A stretch of DNA of 64,000 bases from 34-65-8 sp046294735. Lineage in GTDB: Bacteria; Pseudomonadota; Alphaproteobacteria; Sphingomonadales; Sphingomonadaceae. The stretch's first letter is position 1. Each line of letters starts with the position of its first letter. Shown here one piece after another: positions 10,308 through 18,991 of the stretch. The notes under the pieces were generated by a model. The model saw only the letters and a program-made list of their open reading frames with translations, was not told the origin of the DNA and made no database searches. A program made the translations under genes and the position numbers. The stretch is from the NCBI GenBank assembly GCA_046294735.1, contig JBKBKB010000003.1, positions 1-64,000 of the forward strand, written 5' to 3'.

Positions 10308-11039
10308 CTATTTGCCCGCCAGCTTGCGCTCGATCCCCTGCCACAGCGCCGCGATGCAGCGCGCGCCGGGCGACGAGCGCGCGAAGGTGCCCACCGGGGC
10401 ACGCCTGACCGCACATTGCTCGATCGCGCTCGACCACGGGATCACCGGCCAGCCCGGGTTGGCCTCCATCGCTTCCCGGTGGAGCGCGCGCCGCCGGTCG
10501 ACCATCGACAGCACCGGCAGCATCGGCGGGTGCCCCTTGCCGGTTTCACGCACCGCCTCCGCCACCAGATCGAACGCGCGGGCGGACAGCGGCGACGGGG
10601 GCAGCGGCACCACCACCAGATCGGCCGCGCGCAGCGCCTGGGCGCTCACTTCGTTGAGCACCGGCGGGCAATCGAGCACGATCCGGGGGTAGGTCCGGCC
10701 TAGATCTTCCGCCAGCTTGGCCAGCCGCCGCTTTTTACCGAGCGCGGTAAGCTGGCGGTCCAGCGCCCACAGGCTGTCATCCGCGGGCAGGACATCGAGC
10801 AGGGGATAGGCCGTGGTGCGGATCACGCTGGCCGGATCGCGATCACGGGCGAACACGCCGCCCGCTCGCTTCTTTCCGCCAACATCGAGCCCGGTCAGGA
10901 ACGCTGCGCCCCCCGCAGCATCGAGATCCCACAGCAAGGTGCGCTGGCCGCCCAGCTCAGCGCAGCACCACGCCAGGTTCGCTGCCAGCGTGGTCTTCCC
11001 GACCCCGCCCTTCACGCTGTAGACCGCAATCACCGCCAT
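10308..11039 (-). CDS. ParA/MinD-type P-loop ATPase, no ParB partner adjacent
   Basis: A 243-residue deviant-Walker ATPase starting MAVIAVYSVKGGVGKTT, with the signature lysine of ParA-type proteins. It carries the switch-region equivalent RIVLDCPPVLNEVSAQAL and DLVVVPLPPSPLSARAFDLV. ATG 11039 is preceded by AGAGAGGA at eight bases; an upstream ATG at 11060 is possible. No parB or parS-like site is visible nearby, so it is probably an accessory member of the family (MipZ-like or cargo-positioning) rather than the chromosome partition ParA. The partner and process are unknown. Confidence 0.8.
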   Translation of the reverse strand: MAVIAVYSVKGGVGKTTLAANLAWCCAELGGQRTLLWDLDAAGGAAFLTGLDVGGKKRAGGVFARDRDPASVIRTTAYPLLDVLPADDSLWALDRQLTALGKKRRLAKLAEDLGRTYPRIVLDCPPVLNEVSAQALRAADLVVVPLPPSPLSARAFDLVAEAVRETGKGHPPMLPVLSMVDRRRALHREAMEANPGWPVIPWSSAIEQCAVRRAPVGTFARSSPGARCIAALWQGIERKLAGK

Positions 11040-11123
11040 TCGCCCGGTCCTCTCTGCCATGATGACGCGCCGTCCGCGCCATGGCAGTGTCAGACGGAAT
11101 GGCTCCGGGCGCAAGCCCAACGA

Positions 11124-11149
11124 AAAAGGCCGCCCTGAGGCGGCCTTTT
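11124..11149 (-). terminator. Symmetrical terminator downstream of rpoZ
   Basis: AAAAGGCCGCC and GGCGGCCTTTT form a perfect inverted repeat around CTGA. Both strands show a GC stem followed by T residues, so it can act in either direction. It most naturally ends rpoZ transcription, with the ParA-like gene starting afresh beyond it. Confidence 0.85.
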
Positions 11150-11172
11150 ATCATTTGCGAGGCAGGCAGGCC

Positions 11173-11517
11173 TCAGCCGTCGTAATCGACGCCGAGCGAG
11201 TTCGATCGGGCAGGTGCCGCAGCAGTGATCCGCAGCGCTTCAGCCGACTGGCTGAGCGAACCGATTTCATCAGCCTCGTCCTCATCGTCGGGCAGGATCT
11301 TCTGCAGGTTGACGACAGCCGCTTCGTAGAGGTCACGCGGAGCAATCGTTTCCTCGGCGATTTCGCGCAGGGCCACGACCGGATTCTTGTCCCGGTCACG
11401 GTCAATGGTCAGCTCGGCACCGCCAGAAATCTCGCGCGCCCGCTGGGCTGCCAGCAGGACGAGATCGAAACGGTTGGGAACCTTGTCGACGCAATCTTCG
11501 ACAGTAACGCGCGCCAT
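11173..11517 (-). CDS. rpoZ: RNA polymerase omega subunit
   Basis: A 114-residue omega subunit that assists assembly of the beta-prime subunit. The N-terminus MARVTVEDCVDKVPNRFDL and AAQRAREISGG are family-defining, followed by VVALREIAEETI. The C-terminal tail is acidic and longer than in Escherichia coli (91 residues), as is usual in alphaproteobacteria. The ATG at 11517 follows a weak CTGGAG site; the open frame extends upstream but without similarity to the family. It is divergent from the phospholipase D gene. Confidence 0.96.
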   Translation of the reverse strand: MARVTVEDCVDKVPNRFDLVLLAAQRAREISGGAELTIDRDRDKNPVVALREIAEETIAPRDLYEAAVVNLQKILPDDEDEADEIGSLSQSAEALRITAAAPARSNSLGVDYDG

Positions 11518-11626
11518 AGGGCACTCCAGCAAATCAAGGGATGTGAGAAGGGCTGCGCCGTAGTGCGCTCCCTCGGCCGAGTCAAGAAATTGCGCGTTAC
11601 GGCCAAGGTCGGCTAGACAGGCCCGG

Positions 11627-12832
11627 ATGACCGGCGAACCCGTTCCGCACCAGGCCCCGCTCCAGGCCTTGCCGTCGGCATTCCGCGACGAGGAACCGTT
11701 CGCGCTGACCGCCCAAGGGCAGGCGCTGACCTTCTTTCCGGCCGGCAAGGACCGCCTCCAGGCCCTGCTGACCCTGATCCATGGTGCGCAGCAGAACCTG
11801 CGGCTATGCTTCTACATCTTCCTGGAAGATGAAGCCGGGGTGCAGGTGCGCGATGCGCTGATCGCGGCCGCTGACAGGGGAGTCGACACGCGCCTGATCG
11901 TCGACGGGTTCGGTGCCGCGGCCGACGAGGATTCGCCGTTCTTTGCCGCATTCCGTGCTGCCGGTGGCCAGTACCACGTGTTCACCCCGCGCTTCGGGCG
12001 GCGTTACCTGATCCGCAACCACCAGAAGATGGCGATCGCCGACGGGGAGCGGGCGATGATCGGCGGGTTCAACATCGAGAACGCCTATTTCGAGCCGCCG
12101 GAAAGCAATGGCTGGCGCGACCTTGGCATCTGGCTGGAGGGGTCAGCGGTCGGGGAACTTCTCCGCTGGTATGGCGCGCTGGAAAACTGGTTGGCCAATC
12201 CCAGGCAGCAGCTGCTCGCGATCCGCCGCCAGGTTCGACGATGGGACGGAGGCAGCGGCCCGGTCCGCCTGCTGATCGGCGGCCCGACCGAAGGCCTTTC
12301 CGGCTGGGCGCGGCACGTGGGGCAGGATCTGCGCACCGGGAGCCGTCTCGACATGGTGATGGCCTATTTTTCCCCTTCAGCGGGGCTGCTCAGGCGGATT
12401 GCCCGGATCGGGCGCAGCGGGCAGGCACGGCTAGTGCTGGCGGGCAAGAGTGATAACGCCGCAACCATCGGCGCCACCCGCTCGCTCTACACCTACCTGC
12501 TCAAGCGCAAGGTGCAGATCTGGGAATTCAGTCCCTGCAAACTGCACACGAAGCTGATCGTGATCGACGATGTGACCTATATCGGCAGCGCCAATTTCGA
12601 CATGCGCAGCCTGTTCCTCAACCTGGAGCTGATGCTGCGGATCGAGGATGCCGCCCTGGCCGAGCGGATGCGGGCCTTTGTCTCCGGACACCTGCCCTAT
12701 TCGGAGGAGATCCTGCTTCCCGAGCATCGCCGCCGGGCCACGGTCTGGAACCGCCTGCGCTGGGGCCTGTCCTGGTTTCTGGTAACAGTGGTCGATTACA
12801 CGGTCAGCCGCCGACTCAACCTCGGTCTGTGA
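11627..12832 (+). CDS. Phospholipase D-family protein, probable cardiolipin synthase
   Basis: A 401-residue enzyme with two HKD motifs: NHQKMAIADGERAMIGGFN at about residues 130-150, and HTKLIVIDDVTYIGSANFD at about 306-325. In ClsA/ClsB-type synthases these two sites condense phospholipid headgroups to make cardiolipin. The protein lacks the N-terminal transmembrane hairpin of ClsA, so it is closer to ClsB/YbhO. A C-terminal hydrophobic stretch (WGLSWFLVTVVDYTV) may anchor it to the membrane. It converges on dnaB with only three bases between the two coding regions. Confidence 0.85.
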   Translation: MTGEPVPHQAPLQALPSAFRDEEPFALTAQGQALTFFPAGKDRLQALLTLIHGAQQNLRLCFYIFLEDEAGVQVRDALIAAADRGVDTRLIVDGFGAAADEDSPFFAAFRAAGGQYHVFTPRFGRRYLIRNHQKMAIADGERAMIGGFNIENAYFEPPESNGWRDLGIWLEGSAVGELLRWYGALENWLANPRQQLLAIRRQVRRWDGGSGPVRLLIGGPTEGLSGWARHVGQDLRTGSRLDMVMAYFSPSAGLLRRIARIGRSGQARLVLAGKSDNAATIGATRSLYTYLLKRKVQIWEFSPCKLHTKLIVIDDVTYIGSANFDMRSLFLNLELMLRIEDAALAERMRAFVSGHLPYSEEILLPEHRRRATVWNRLRWGLSWFLVTVVDYTVSRRLNLGL

Positions 12833-12835
12833 GCG

Positions 12836-14353
12836 TCACTCGTAATCGGGATATTCGCGGGTTGCCGGCGAGCTGAACTTGGTAAACTCGCTCTGGAAGT
12901 GGAGCGGGACATTACCGGTCGAACCGTGACGCTGCTTGGCCACGATCAGCGTCGCCTTGCCAACCAGCTGTTCGTGCCGTTCTTCCCATTCGCGATACTT
13001 GCGCTGCGCCTCTTCCGAGCTGGTCGCATCGGGCATGTCTGGTTTGGAGGCGTTGTGGTAGTACTCTTCCCGGAAGATGAACCAGACCATGTCGGCGTCC
13101 TGCTCGATCGAACCGGATTCGCGCAGGTCAGCCAGCTGCGGGCGCTTGTCCTCGCGGCTTTCTACTGCACGGCTGAGCTGCGACAGCGCGATCACCGGCA
13201 CGTGCAGTTCCTTGGCGAGGGTCTTGAGGCCGCGGCTGATCTCGGAAATCTCGTTGACGCGGTTGTCGTTGGCCCGGCCCGACCCTTGCAGCAGTTGCAG
13301 GTAATCGACGACCACCAGCCCGATATCGTGCCGCCGCTTCAGCCGCCGTGCGCGGGCGCGCAGCCCGGCGATGGTCAGCGCCGGGGTATCATCGATGTAA
13401 AGCGGCAGTTCGTGCAGATCCTGGCTCTTGTAGGACAGGCGCTGGAATTCATCGCGCGACAGCTTGCCCGACCGCAGCATCTCGCTGGATATCTCCGCCT
13501 GCTCGGCCAGGATGCGGGTGGCGAGCTGGTCGGCGCTCATTTCGAGGCTGAAGAAGGCGACCGGCGCCCCGGCTGATTTCTCGATGCCTGCGGCACGGTC
13601 ATCCATGTACCGCTGCGCGCAGTTGAAGGCGATATTGGTGGCGAGCGAGGTCTTGCCCATGGCCGGCCGCCCGGCCAGGATCACCAGGTCGGAATTGTGC
13701 AGGCCGGATGTCTTTTCATTGATCGAATCGAGCCCGGTGGTCTTGCCGGAAAACTTGCCCCCGGAATTGAGGGCGGCCTGGACCAGGCCCAGCGCGTTCA
13801 GCGACGCTTCCTTGAAACTCAACGCCTCGCTGCTGGAGGTCGCCCCTTCGGCGACCCGGTAGAGATCAGCCTCGGCCTGCTCGATCCGTTCCTTGGGCGA
13901 GGTATCCTGCGAGGTATCGAGCGCCCCTTCGACCAGTTCGCGCCCGACGGTGACGAGCTGGCGCAGCAAGGCCAGGTCATAGATCTGCTGGGCCAGTTCG
14001 CGCGGGGCGAGCAGGCCGTGCCCGTCAGCAGTCAGGCGCACCAGGTAAGTCACCCCGCCCAGTTCCTGCCCCAGTTCCCGCATCGCCGGATCGGCTTCGA
14101 AATAGGGCTTGAGCGTGACCGGCGTGACCACCGCATTGCGATCGATCAGGGTCACCACCCGGTCATAGATGCGCTGGTGCAGCGGTTCGAAGAAGTGGTC
14201 TGCCCGCAGTGCCACGGGCAGTTCCTCGATCACCGAATTATCGATCAGCACGGCCCCCAGGAAGGCCGCTTCAGCCTCGATATTGGCGGGCAGGCTCCGC
14301 CCCTGCGGGAGGGTGCCCGATTCGGGCCGGATGAGAACGTGCTGGTCAGCCAT
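12836..14353 (-). CDS. dnaB: Replicative DNA helicase DnaB
   Basis: A 505-residue hexameric helicase that unwinds DNA at the replication fork. The N-terminal primase-interaction domain begins LPANIEAEAAFLGAVLID. The RecA-like core has Walker A GRPAMGKTS near residue 215, Walker B GLVVVDYLQLLQGSG, and the arginine-finger region. No intein is present, unlike some DnaB genes. ATG 14353 is used; a long upstream open frame on this strand is the shadow of the neighbouring genes. Divergent from the UPF0262 gene. Confidence 0.97.
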   Translation of the reverse strand: MADQHVLIRPESGTLPQGRSLPANIEAEAAFLGAVLIDNSVIEELPVALRADHFFEPLHQRIYDRVVTLIDRNAVVTPVTLKPYFEADPAMRELGQELGGVTYLVRLTADGHGLLAPRELAQQIYDLALLRQLVTVGRELVEGALDTSQDTSPKERIEQAEADLYRVAEGATSSSEALSFKEASLNALGLVQAALNSGGKFSGKTTGLDSINEKTSGLHNSDLVILAGRPAMGKTSLATNIAFNCAQRYMDDRAAGIEKSAGAPVAFFSLEMSADQLATRILAEQAEISSEMLRSGKLSRDEFQRLSYKSQDLHELPLYIDDTPALTIAGLRARARRLKRRHDIGLVVVDYLQLLQGSGRANDNRVNEISEISRGLKTLAKELHVPVIALSQLSRAVESREDKRPQLADLRESGSIEQDADMVWFIFREEYYHNASKPDMPDATSSEEAQRKYREWEERHEQLVGKATLIVAKQRHGSTGNVPLHFQSEFTKFSSPATREYPDYE

Positions 14354-14491
14354 AGCCTGCTTTGTGGGCGCAGGCAGGCCGCATCGCAAGGCATGACGGT
14401 GCAGGTTTGCCGCAGGCCCCTTGTGGATATCGGGGAGGACTATCGAAACACTTGCCCCGGCCCCTTCGCATCTGCGAAAGCGGGTCCTGAC

Positions 14492-14986
14492 ATGACCGCT
14501 TCGCTTCCCACCTGGCGCATCAGCCACATCGCTCTCGACGAGGATACCATCCTGTGGCGCAACGCCGATGTCGAGCAGGAGCGGCGGGTGGCGATCTTCG
14601 ATCTGATCGAGGAAAACAGCTTCAAGCCGTCCCGCGCGATCGCTGCCGGGCACAATGGCCCTTATCGCCTGCGGCTGGCGGTGCAAGACGGGCGTCTGGC
14701 GCTGGATATCCGGGACGAAGCGGACAACCCGCTCGAGATGCTGCTGCTCGGCCTTGCCCGGTTCCGTCGCCCGATCCGCGAATATTTCGCCATCTGCGAC
14801 AGCTATTACCAGGCGATTCGCAAGGCCACGCCGACGGAAATCGAAACCATCGACATGGCCCGCCGGGGCATCCACAATGAAGCAGCCGAGCTGCTGCTCG
14901 AACGGCTGGAGGGCAAGGTCGAAACCGACTTTGCCACCGCGCGCAGGCTGTTCACGCTGATCTGCGTGCTGCACATCAAGGGTTGA
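14492..14986 (+). CDS. UPF0262 family protein
   Basis: A 164-residue cytoplasmic protein of a family conserved in alphaproteobacteria but without a known function. Recognisable segments are AIFDLIEENSFKPS, the central GPYRLRLAVQDGRLALDIRD, EYFAICDSYYQAI and the strongly conserved end FATARRLFTLICVLHIKG. A six-base inverted repeat (TTCGCA-TC-TGCGAA) lies at 14465-14478, 13 bases before the ATG. The gene is followed after 37 bases by the GH25-like gene and may be cotranscribed with it and cdd. Confidence 0.88.
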   Translation: MTASLPTWRISHIALDEDTILWRNADVEQERRVAIFDLIEENSFKPSRAIAAGHNGPYRLRLAVQDGRLALDIRDEADNPLEMLLLGLARFRRPIREYFAICDSYYQAIRKATPTEIETIDMARRGIHNEAAELLLERLEGKVETDFATARRLFTLICVLHIKG

Positions 14987-15023
14987 TTGAAGGGCGGGCA
15001 GAAAGCGCCCGGACGGGAATTTC

Positions 15024-15725
15024 ATGGGTCGCAAACGCAAGGGATCGGGCTGGGGCCTGCGTGCGCTGGCGCTGCTGGTTCTGGCAGCACTGGCGGGCGG
15101 CGCATGGCTGTGGTGGCACGTCACCCACTGGACGCCGGACAGCGGCACCTATCCTGACCAGGGCGTACTGGTCGGCGATCGCGTGGGAGACCTGAGCTTC
15201 CGGACGGTAGCTGCCCTGGGGGCCGGGTTTGCCTATCTTGAAGCGAGCGATGGCGCATCGCGCAAGAGCACGCGATTCGCCCGCAACCTGGCCGCAGCGC
15301 GGGAGGCTGGGCTGCAGGTCGGCGCGGTCCACCGGTTTGATCCGTGCACCATGGCAGGTGGGCAATCGGCCAATTTCGTCACCATGGTTCCGCGCGGGGC
15401 GGGACTGCTCCCGCCAGCGATCGCGCTCGACCGGACCGTCGATTCGTGCACTGCACCGGTACCCGAAGCGGCGGTGGCCAGCGAACTGATGACCCTGATC
15501 AACCAGATCGAGCTCCACGCAGGGAAACCGGCCATCCTGATGGTCAGCGAGGACTTCGAGGAGCGGCATCCGGTCGCCGCCCGGATCGAACGCAACCTGT
15601 GGGTCACCGGTACCCGGATCGAGCCGACCTACGCCAAGCGGCCGTGGTTGCTGTGGACCGCCAATGAGGCGCTGGCCAGCGAAGCCGCCGAAGCGCCGGT
15701 CGGCTGGGTTGTGGCGAGACCCTGA
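15024..15725 (+). CDS. GH25 (lysozyme-like) domain protein with degenerate active site
   Basis: A 233-residue protein with an N-terminal membrane anchor (about residues 11-30) and a GH25-type barrel. The fold is suggested by ALGAGFAYLEASDGASRKST, FARNLAAAREAGLQVGAVHRF, HAGKPAILMVSEDF and the end RPWLLWTANEALA. Active members carry an Asp in the opening G-x-D-V-S motif and an acidic D-x-E pair after the fourth strand. Here the corresponding places read QGVLVGD and AIALDRT, so the acidic residues are missing or moved. It is probably a periplasmic, noncatalytic or altered-activity protein. Alternative: an unrelated barrel. Confidence 0.65.
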   Translation: MGRKRKGSGWGLRALALLVLAALAGGAWLWWHVTHWTPDSGTYPDQGVLVGDRVGDLSFRTVAALGAGFAYLEASDGASRKSTRFARNLAAAREAGLQVGAVHRFDPCTMAGGQSANFVTMVPRGAGLLPPAIALDRTVDSCTAPVPEAAVASELMTLINQIELHAGKPAILMVSEDFEERHPVAARIERNLWVTGTRIEPTYAKRPWLLWTANEALASEAAEAPVGWVVARP

Positions 15726-15744
15726 GGCAAGGTATGGGACAGCC

Positions 15745-16149
15745 ATGACCGATGACGATCTGATCGCCGCCGCCCGCGATGCGGCCCGCAGTTCCTATTC
15801 ACCCTATTCGAAGTTCGCGGTCGGCGCCGCGCTGCACTTCGCTGATGGCCGCGTGGTGACCGGCACCAATATCGAGAACGCCAGCTACGGCCTTGCCCTG
15901 TGCGCGGAAACGGTCGCGGTGGCGAAAGCCATGGCTGACGGGGTGCGCGAGGGGCTGGAGGCCGTTGCCGTGACCGGCCCGGGCGCCGAACCGATCACCC
16001 CGTGCGGCCGCTGCCGCCAGGTGCTCAACGAACTGGCCCAGCTTGGCGGCACCAACCCGGTGGTGCTGTGCGTCGGTCCGGACGAGATCAGGCGGATCCG
16101 CCTGTCCGAACTGCTGCCCCACGCCTTCGGCCCGGCCCAGCTGGAATAG
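15745..16149 (+). CDS. cdd: Cytidine deaminase
   Basis: A 134-residue homotetrameric-type cytidine deaminase converting cytidine or deoxycytidine to uridine or deoxyuridine in pyrimidine salvage. The zinc site is complete: CAE in NIENASYGLALCAETVAVAK provides Cys and the catalytic Glu, and PCGRCRQ supplies the other two Cys ligands. Length and ending fit the short family. ATG 15745 starts 19 bases after the upstream stop, so cotranscription with the GH25-like gene is likely. Confidence 0.96.
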   Translation: MTDDDLIAAARDAARSSYSPYSKFAVGAALHFADGRVVTGTNIENASYGLALCAETVAVAKAMADGVREGLEAVAVTGPGAEPITPCGRCRQVLNELAQLGGTNPVVLCVGPDEIRRIRLSELLPHAFGPAQLE

Positions 16150-16210
16150 AGCTTGCCCGGCAGAGGGTTGTGGCGATAGTGGCCCAGCTGGCAGACCGGG
16201 GGGTGCGCGT

Positions 16211-17113
16211 ATGAACAACCGGCAGGCAATCGTGGTGGCCGTTTCCGCAGCGCTGGCGGCCAGCGGGCCGCAACCGGCCATGGCCCAGGCGTGGATCGGC
16301 GAGATAGTCGGCAACATGATGGCCCAGCAGCAGGCGGCCGCAAATGAGGCGGCGTGCATGCGCGGTACCCCGCCGGTCGAGAGCGAGCGGGTCGAGGCGC
16401 TCGGCCCGGCCAACGCCCAGCTGCACGGCTACTTCAAAGCCATGCAATCAGCCAGCTCGCCGCGCTCGGCGTTTTTCCATCTCGACAAGAAGACCGCCTG
16501 GTCAAATGGCGCGACCCGGCTCGACCGCAAGACGCTCGACCTCGGTAGTGATCCCCTGGCCGCCACCGGAACAGTGCTGGCCGAGCAGCCCCACGCGTTC
16601 CACCGTTCCTACCTCGATGCCTCGGCCCTCGGCCAGTGGGCGGTGCGCGATACAGCCGGGCGGACCGTGGGGGTCTACAACGCCTTGTTCGTGCGCCGCG
16701 CAGGGGCGTGGAAACTGCGCTCGCTGAATCTGGAGGACGGGTCATCCTATTCCGGACCGGTGGCGCAATTCTGTCATGAACCGGGGGACGTGCTGCCCTA
16801 TCGGATCCAGAACGCGACAATGCGGCAGGAATTCCACGGCACGCGCCTCGCCAAGGCCCAGACGCGGCATGCGAAAGCCGTCAAGACGCTGGCCGACGCT
16901 GAAGCCGCGCTCGCGGGCAGGCCAGACAATGCGGCGGCGCGGACCCGGGTCGTCCAGGCCCGTGCCCAAGTGGAGAAATGGGACGGCGAGATCACCGAGC
17001 GCAAGGCCGGTCTGGCCGAGGCCGATACCGATCTCGCCGCGGCTCTAGCTGACAAGGAATCCCTGCCCGCCCTGCGCGCGGCGGCCATGGCCGAACTCGG
17101 CCTGACCGGCTAA
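16211..17113 (+). CDS. Secreted protein of unknown function with C-terminal helical region
   Basis: I do not recognise this 300-residue protein. It has a Sec signal peptide ending near PAMAQA (about residue 26), then a mixed alpha/beta portion with paired aromatic motifs (WAVRDTAGRTVGVYNALFV and AWKLRSLNLEDG) that looks like an NTF2/SnoaL-type accessory domain. The last 90 residues are Ala, Lys and Glu-rich and predicted to be coiled coil. A single Cys is near residue 47 and another near residue 190. Probably periplasmic. The gene follows cdd after 61 bases. Confidence 0.6.
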   Translation: MNNRQAIVVAVSAALAASGPQPAMAQAWIGEIVGNMMAQQQAAANEAACMRGTPPVESERVEALGPANAQLHGYFKAMQSASSPRSAFFHLDKKTAWSNGATRLDRKTLDLGSDPLAATGTVLAEQPHAFHRSYLDASALGQWAVRDTAGRTVGVYNALFVRRAGAWKLRSLNLEDGSSYSGPVAQFCHEPGDVLPYRIQNATMRQEFHGTRLAKAQTRHAKAVKTLADAEAALAGRPDNAAARTRVVQARAQVEKWDGEITERKAGLAEADTDLAAALADKESLPALRAAAMAELGLTG

Positions 17114-17115
17114 CG

Positions 17116-17175
17116 CGCCTCAGTCGGCCTCGTCTAAGTCGGTCCCGTCTCAGTCAGGCCCGTCTCAGTCTGCGG
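17116..17175. repeat. 15-bp imperfect tandem repeat, four copies
   Basis: Units at 17116-17130, 17131-17145, 17146-17160 and 17161-17175, each close to CGTCTCAGTCAGGCC. The fourth unit contains the stop codon (17165-17167) of the carboxypeptidase gene. The array fills the gap between the two convergent genes. Confidence 0.85.
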
Positions 17176-18301
17176 CGTCGAGCCACTCCAGTAGCGCACC
17201 CATGCAGTCCGCGCCCAACTGGCGGCAGCGTTCCGGGCTCCAGTTCTGGGCCTGATCAGGCGCATCATCATGGTCTTTGTAAGGCATCTCCAGCGTCATG
17301 GCGCAGGCCCCGAAGCGGTGCGCGACCTGGGTGGTGCACATGGTCATGTTGGCCTTGCCGGGAGCCGAAACCGGATAGCCCCTGGCCTGCTGGAAATCGG
17401 GCGTCCGGCGGGCCAGGATCGCGCGGTAGCGGGTAAATTGTTCCAGATGTTCGGGCGACAGGCCGGGAATGCCTTCGTAACCGGCCAGGAAGCAGGCGGG
17501 GATCGCCTCGTCCCCGTGTACGTCCATGGCGAAATCGACTCCGGTCAGGTCCATGGCATTGCGGATGGCGAGCACTTCGGGCGATTTGTCTGCGCCCGGG
17601 CTTTCCCATTCGCGGTTGAGGTTCACCCCCGCCGCATTGGTTCGCAAGTGGCCCCGGCGTGATCCGTCGGGATTGCAGTTGGGCACGACATGGAAGGTGC
17701 ACCGGCGGCGCAGCTCGCGCGCCACCGCGCTGGCGGGGTCGGTCATCAGGTCGAGCATCCCTTCCATCCACCACTCGGCCTGGGTTTCGCCCGGATGCTG
17801 GCGCGCGGTCAGCCACACCACTGTCTCGCCTTCGCCGAAGGTCAGGCAATCGATCGGCTGTCCGTCCAGCGTGGTGCCGAGACGGCGGTATGCCACTGCG
17901 TCACTTGCGGCCGCCTGGGCCACGAGATCATGGTGCCGCTCCATCGAATAGGGCGCGAAATAGGCAAACCAGGCGATGCCAGTGGTCAGCGCATGATCCA
18001 CGGTCAATGTCCCGCCATCCTCGGCCGGATCGTAACGAGTCGCTGCGGCCGACCAGAACTCCCGGTCTTCCGATACCCGCGCGTTGTAGCCGGGCCAGCC
18101 CAGCGGATAGGCCGAACCCTCCAGCCCGGTAATCCGCAAGGTCACCCCCTGCCCGGCATCACCGGCAACGCGGAAATGGAACCACTGCCGGAAGTCGGAC
18201 ATGTGGTCCGCGCGCACGGCCAGCGTGGCCCGGGTGCCGTCAATCGACAGCACCTCGATATTGCCGCTGTCGAATTCGGCGTCGATCTGGATGGCGTTCA
18301 C
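17165..18301 (-). CDS. M14-family zinc carboxypeptidase
   Basis: A 378-residue metallocarboxypeptidase of the bacterial M14_6/cytosolic carboxypeptidase-like type. The N-terminal beta domain (DAEFDSGNIEVLSIDG) is typical of this group. The catalytic domain has zinc ligands in RQHPGETQAEWWMEG (His and Glu) and FAMDVHGDE (His), the substrate motif NPDGSRRGHLRTN with GVNLNREW, and the catalytic Glu in MTLEMPYKD. No signal peptide is seen, so it is cytoplasmic. The start is GTG 18301, ten bases after the upstream lipoprotein gene. Substrates of bacterial members are poorly known. Confidence 0.88.
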   Translation of the reverse strand: MNAIQIDAEFDSGNIEVLSIDGTRATLAVRADHMSDFRQWFHFRVAGDAGQGVTLRITGLEGSAYPLGWPGYNARVSEDREFWSAAATRYDPAEDGGTLTVDHALTTGIAWFAYFAPYSMERHHDLVAQAAASDAVAYRRLGTTLDGQPIDCLTFGEGETVVWLTARQHPGETQAEWWMEGMLDLMTDPASAVARELRRRCTFHVVPNCNPDGSRRGHLRTNAAGVNLNREWESPGADKSPEVLAIRNAMDLTGVDFAMDVHGDEAIPACFLAGYEGIPGLSPEHLEQFTRYRAILARRTPDFQQARGYPVSAPGKANMTMCTTQVAHRFGACAMTLEMPYKDHDDAPDQAQNWSPERCRQLGADCMGALLEWLDAAD

Positions 18302-18311
18302 GGGGTCACTT

Positions 18312-18938
18312 TCACTTTGGCAGGTTGGTTACCGGCACTTCGACGGTTTCGCCATTTGCGCCCGGAAAATCCTTTAGCAAGGCCCCGGCCAGCGCATGCG
18401 CATTGGCCTCGCTAGCAGCCAGGGGTGAATCAGGGCTTACCGAAAATTGCGCGCGGCCTTCCCAATATGTCGCGCCGCTCGCCTTGTCACGGATCATCAG
18501 GCCAAGCCGGGTCACCAGTTCGTCACGCTTGCGCCCGCCGCCAAGGTTGATCCCGATACCGAGGCCAAGGCCGGAGCCGAATGTGCCGGTCGAACCGCCC
18601 ACCCCGACACTGACCGGTCCGCGCCGGAGCCCATCGTCGCCTGCAACGAACTGCTCGAGCCGGACCTGCGCCACCTGGCTCGCCATCTCGCGCGGTGCTT
18701 CGCGGTAACCGAGCCGCGTCAGTTCCCGTGCCACCGCCGCCTTGTAGGGCGTGAGCGCCAGCGAATCGCCATCCTGGCCCGGTGCGCTTTCGACGAAGAC
18801 GGTGCCCTGTCCCAGCCGCGCGGCGGCGTCAGGGGCGATGAACCGGGTCACTTCGGCGGGGCCGACCTGCCCGGTTGTGGCGCATCCGGACGCAGCCAGC
18901 GCCAGCACCGTGGCGGCAATCAGAGCAGAGGTATTCAT
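18312..18938 (-). CDS. DUF4136-like lipoprotein
   Basis: A 208-residue envelope lipoprotein. The N-terminus MNTSALIAATVLALAASGCATT has a clear lipobox ASGC with Cys19. The mature part resembles DUF4136: ALTPYKAAVARELTRLGY, a glycine-rich centre (SGLGLGIGINLGGGRKRDE) and RDKASGATYWEGRAQFSV. ATG 18938 has AAAGGAG seven bases upstream. The carboxypeptidase gene follows immediately. Function unknown. Confidence 0.78.
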   Translation of the reverse strand: MNTSALIAATVLALAASGCATTGQVGPAEVTRFIAPDAAARLGQGTVFVESAPGQDGDSLALTPYKAAVARELTRLGYREAPREMASQVAQVRLEQFVAGDDGLRRGPVSVGVGGSTGTFGSGLGLGIGINLGGGRKRDELVTRLGLMIRDKASGATYWEGRAQFSVSPDSPLAASEANAHALAGALLKDFPGANGETVEVPVTNLPK

Positions 18939-18991
18939 CGGGCGACTCCTTTGCCGCCTGTCTAGACCTATGCGAATGCGCGCGCCAGCAG

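Noticed and set aside
12836..14353. Possible intein in dnaB
   Set aside because: DnaB is 505 residues with uninterrupted motifs; no intein blocks are present.
14465..14478. TTCGCA-TC-TGCGAA as a LexA operator
   Set aside because: It does not match the alphaproteobacterial LexA pattern (GTTC-N7-GTTC or GAAC-N7-GTTC); only a short palindrome.
14354..15148. N-terminal extension of DnaB in the long open frame
   Set aside because: The extension matches no DnaB sequence and overlaps the UPF0262 gene on the other strand. ATG 14353 gives the normal length.
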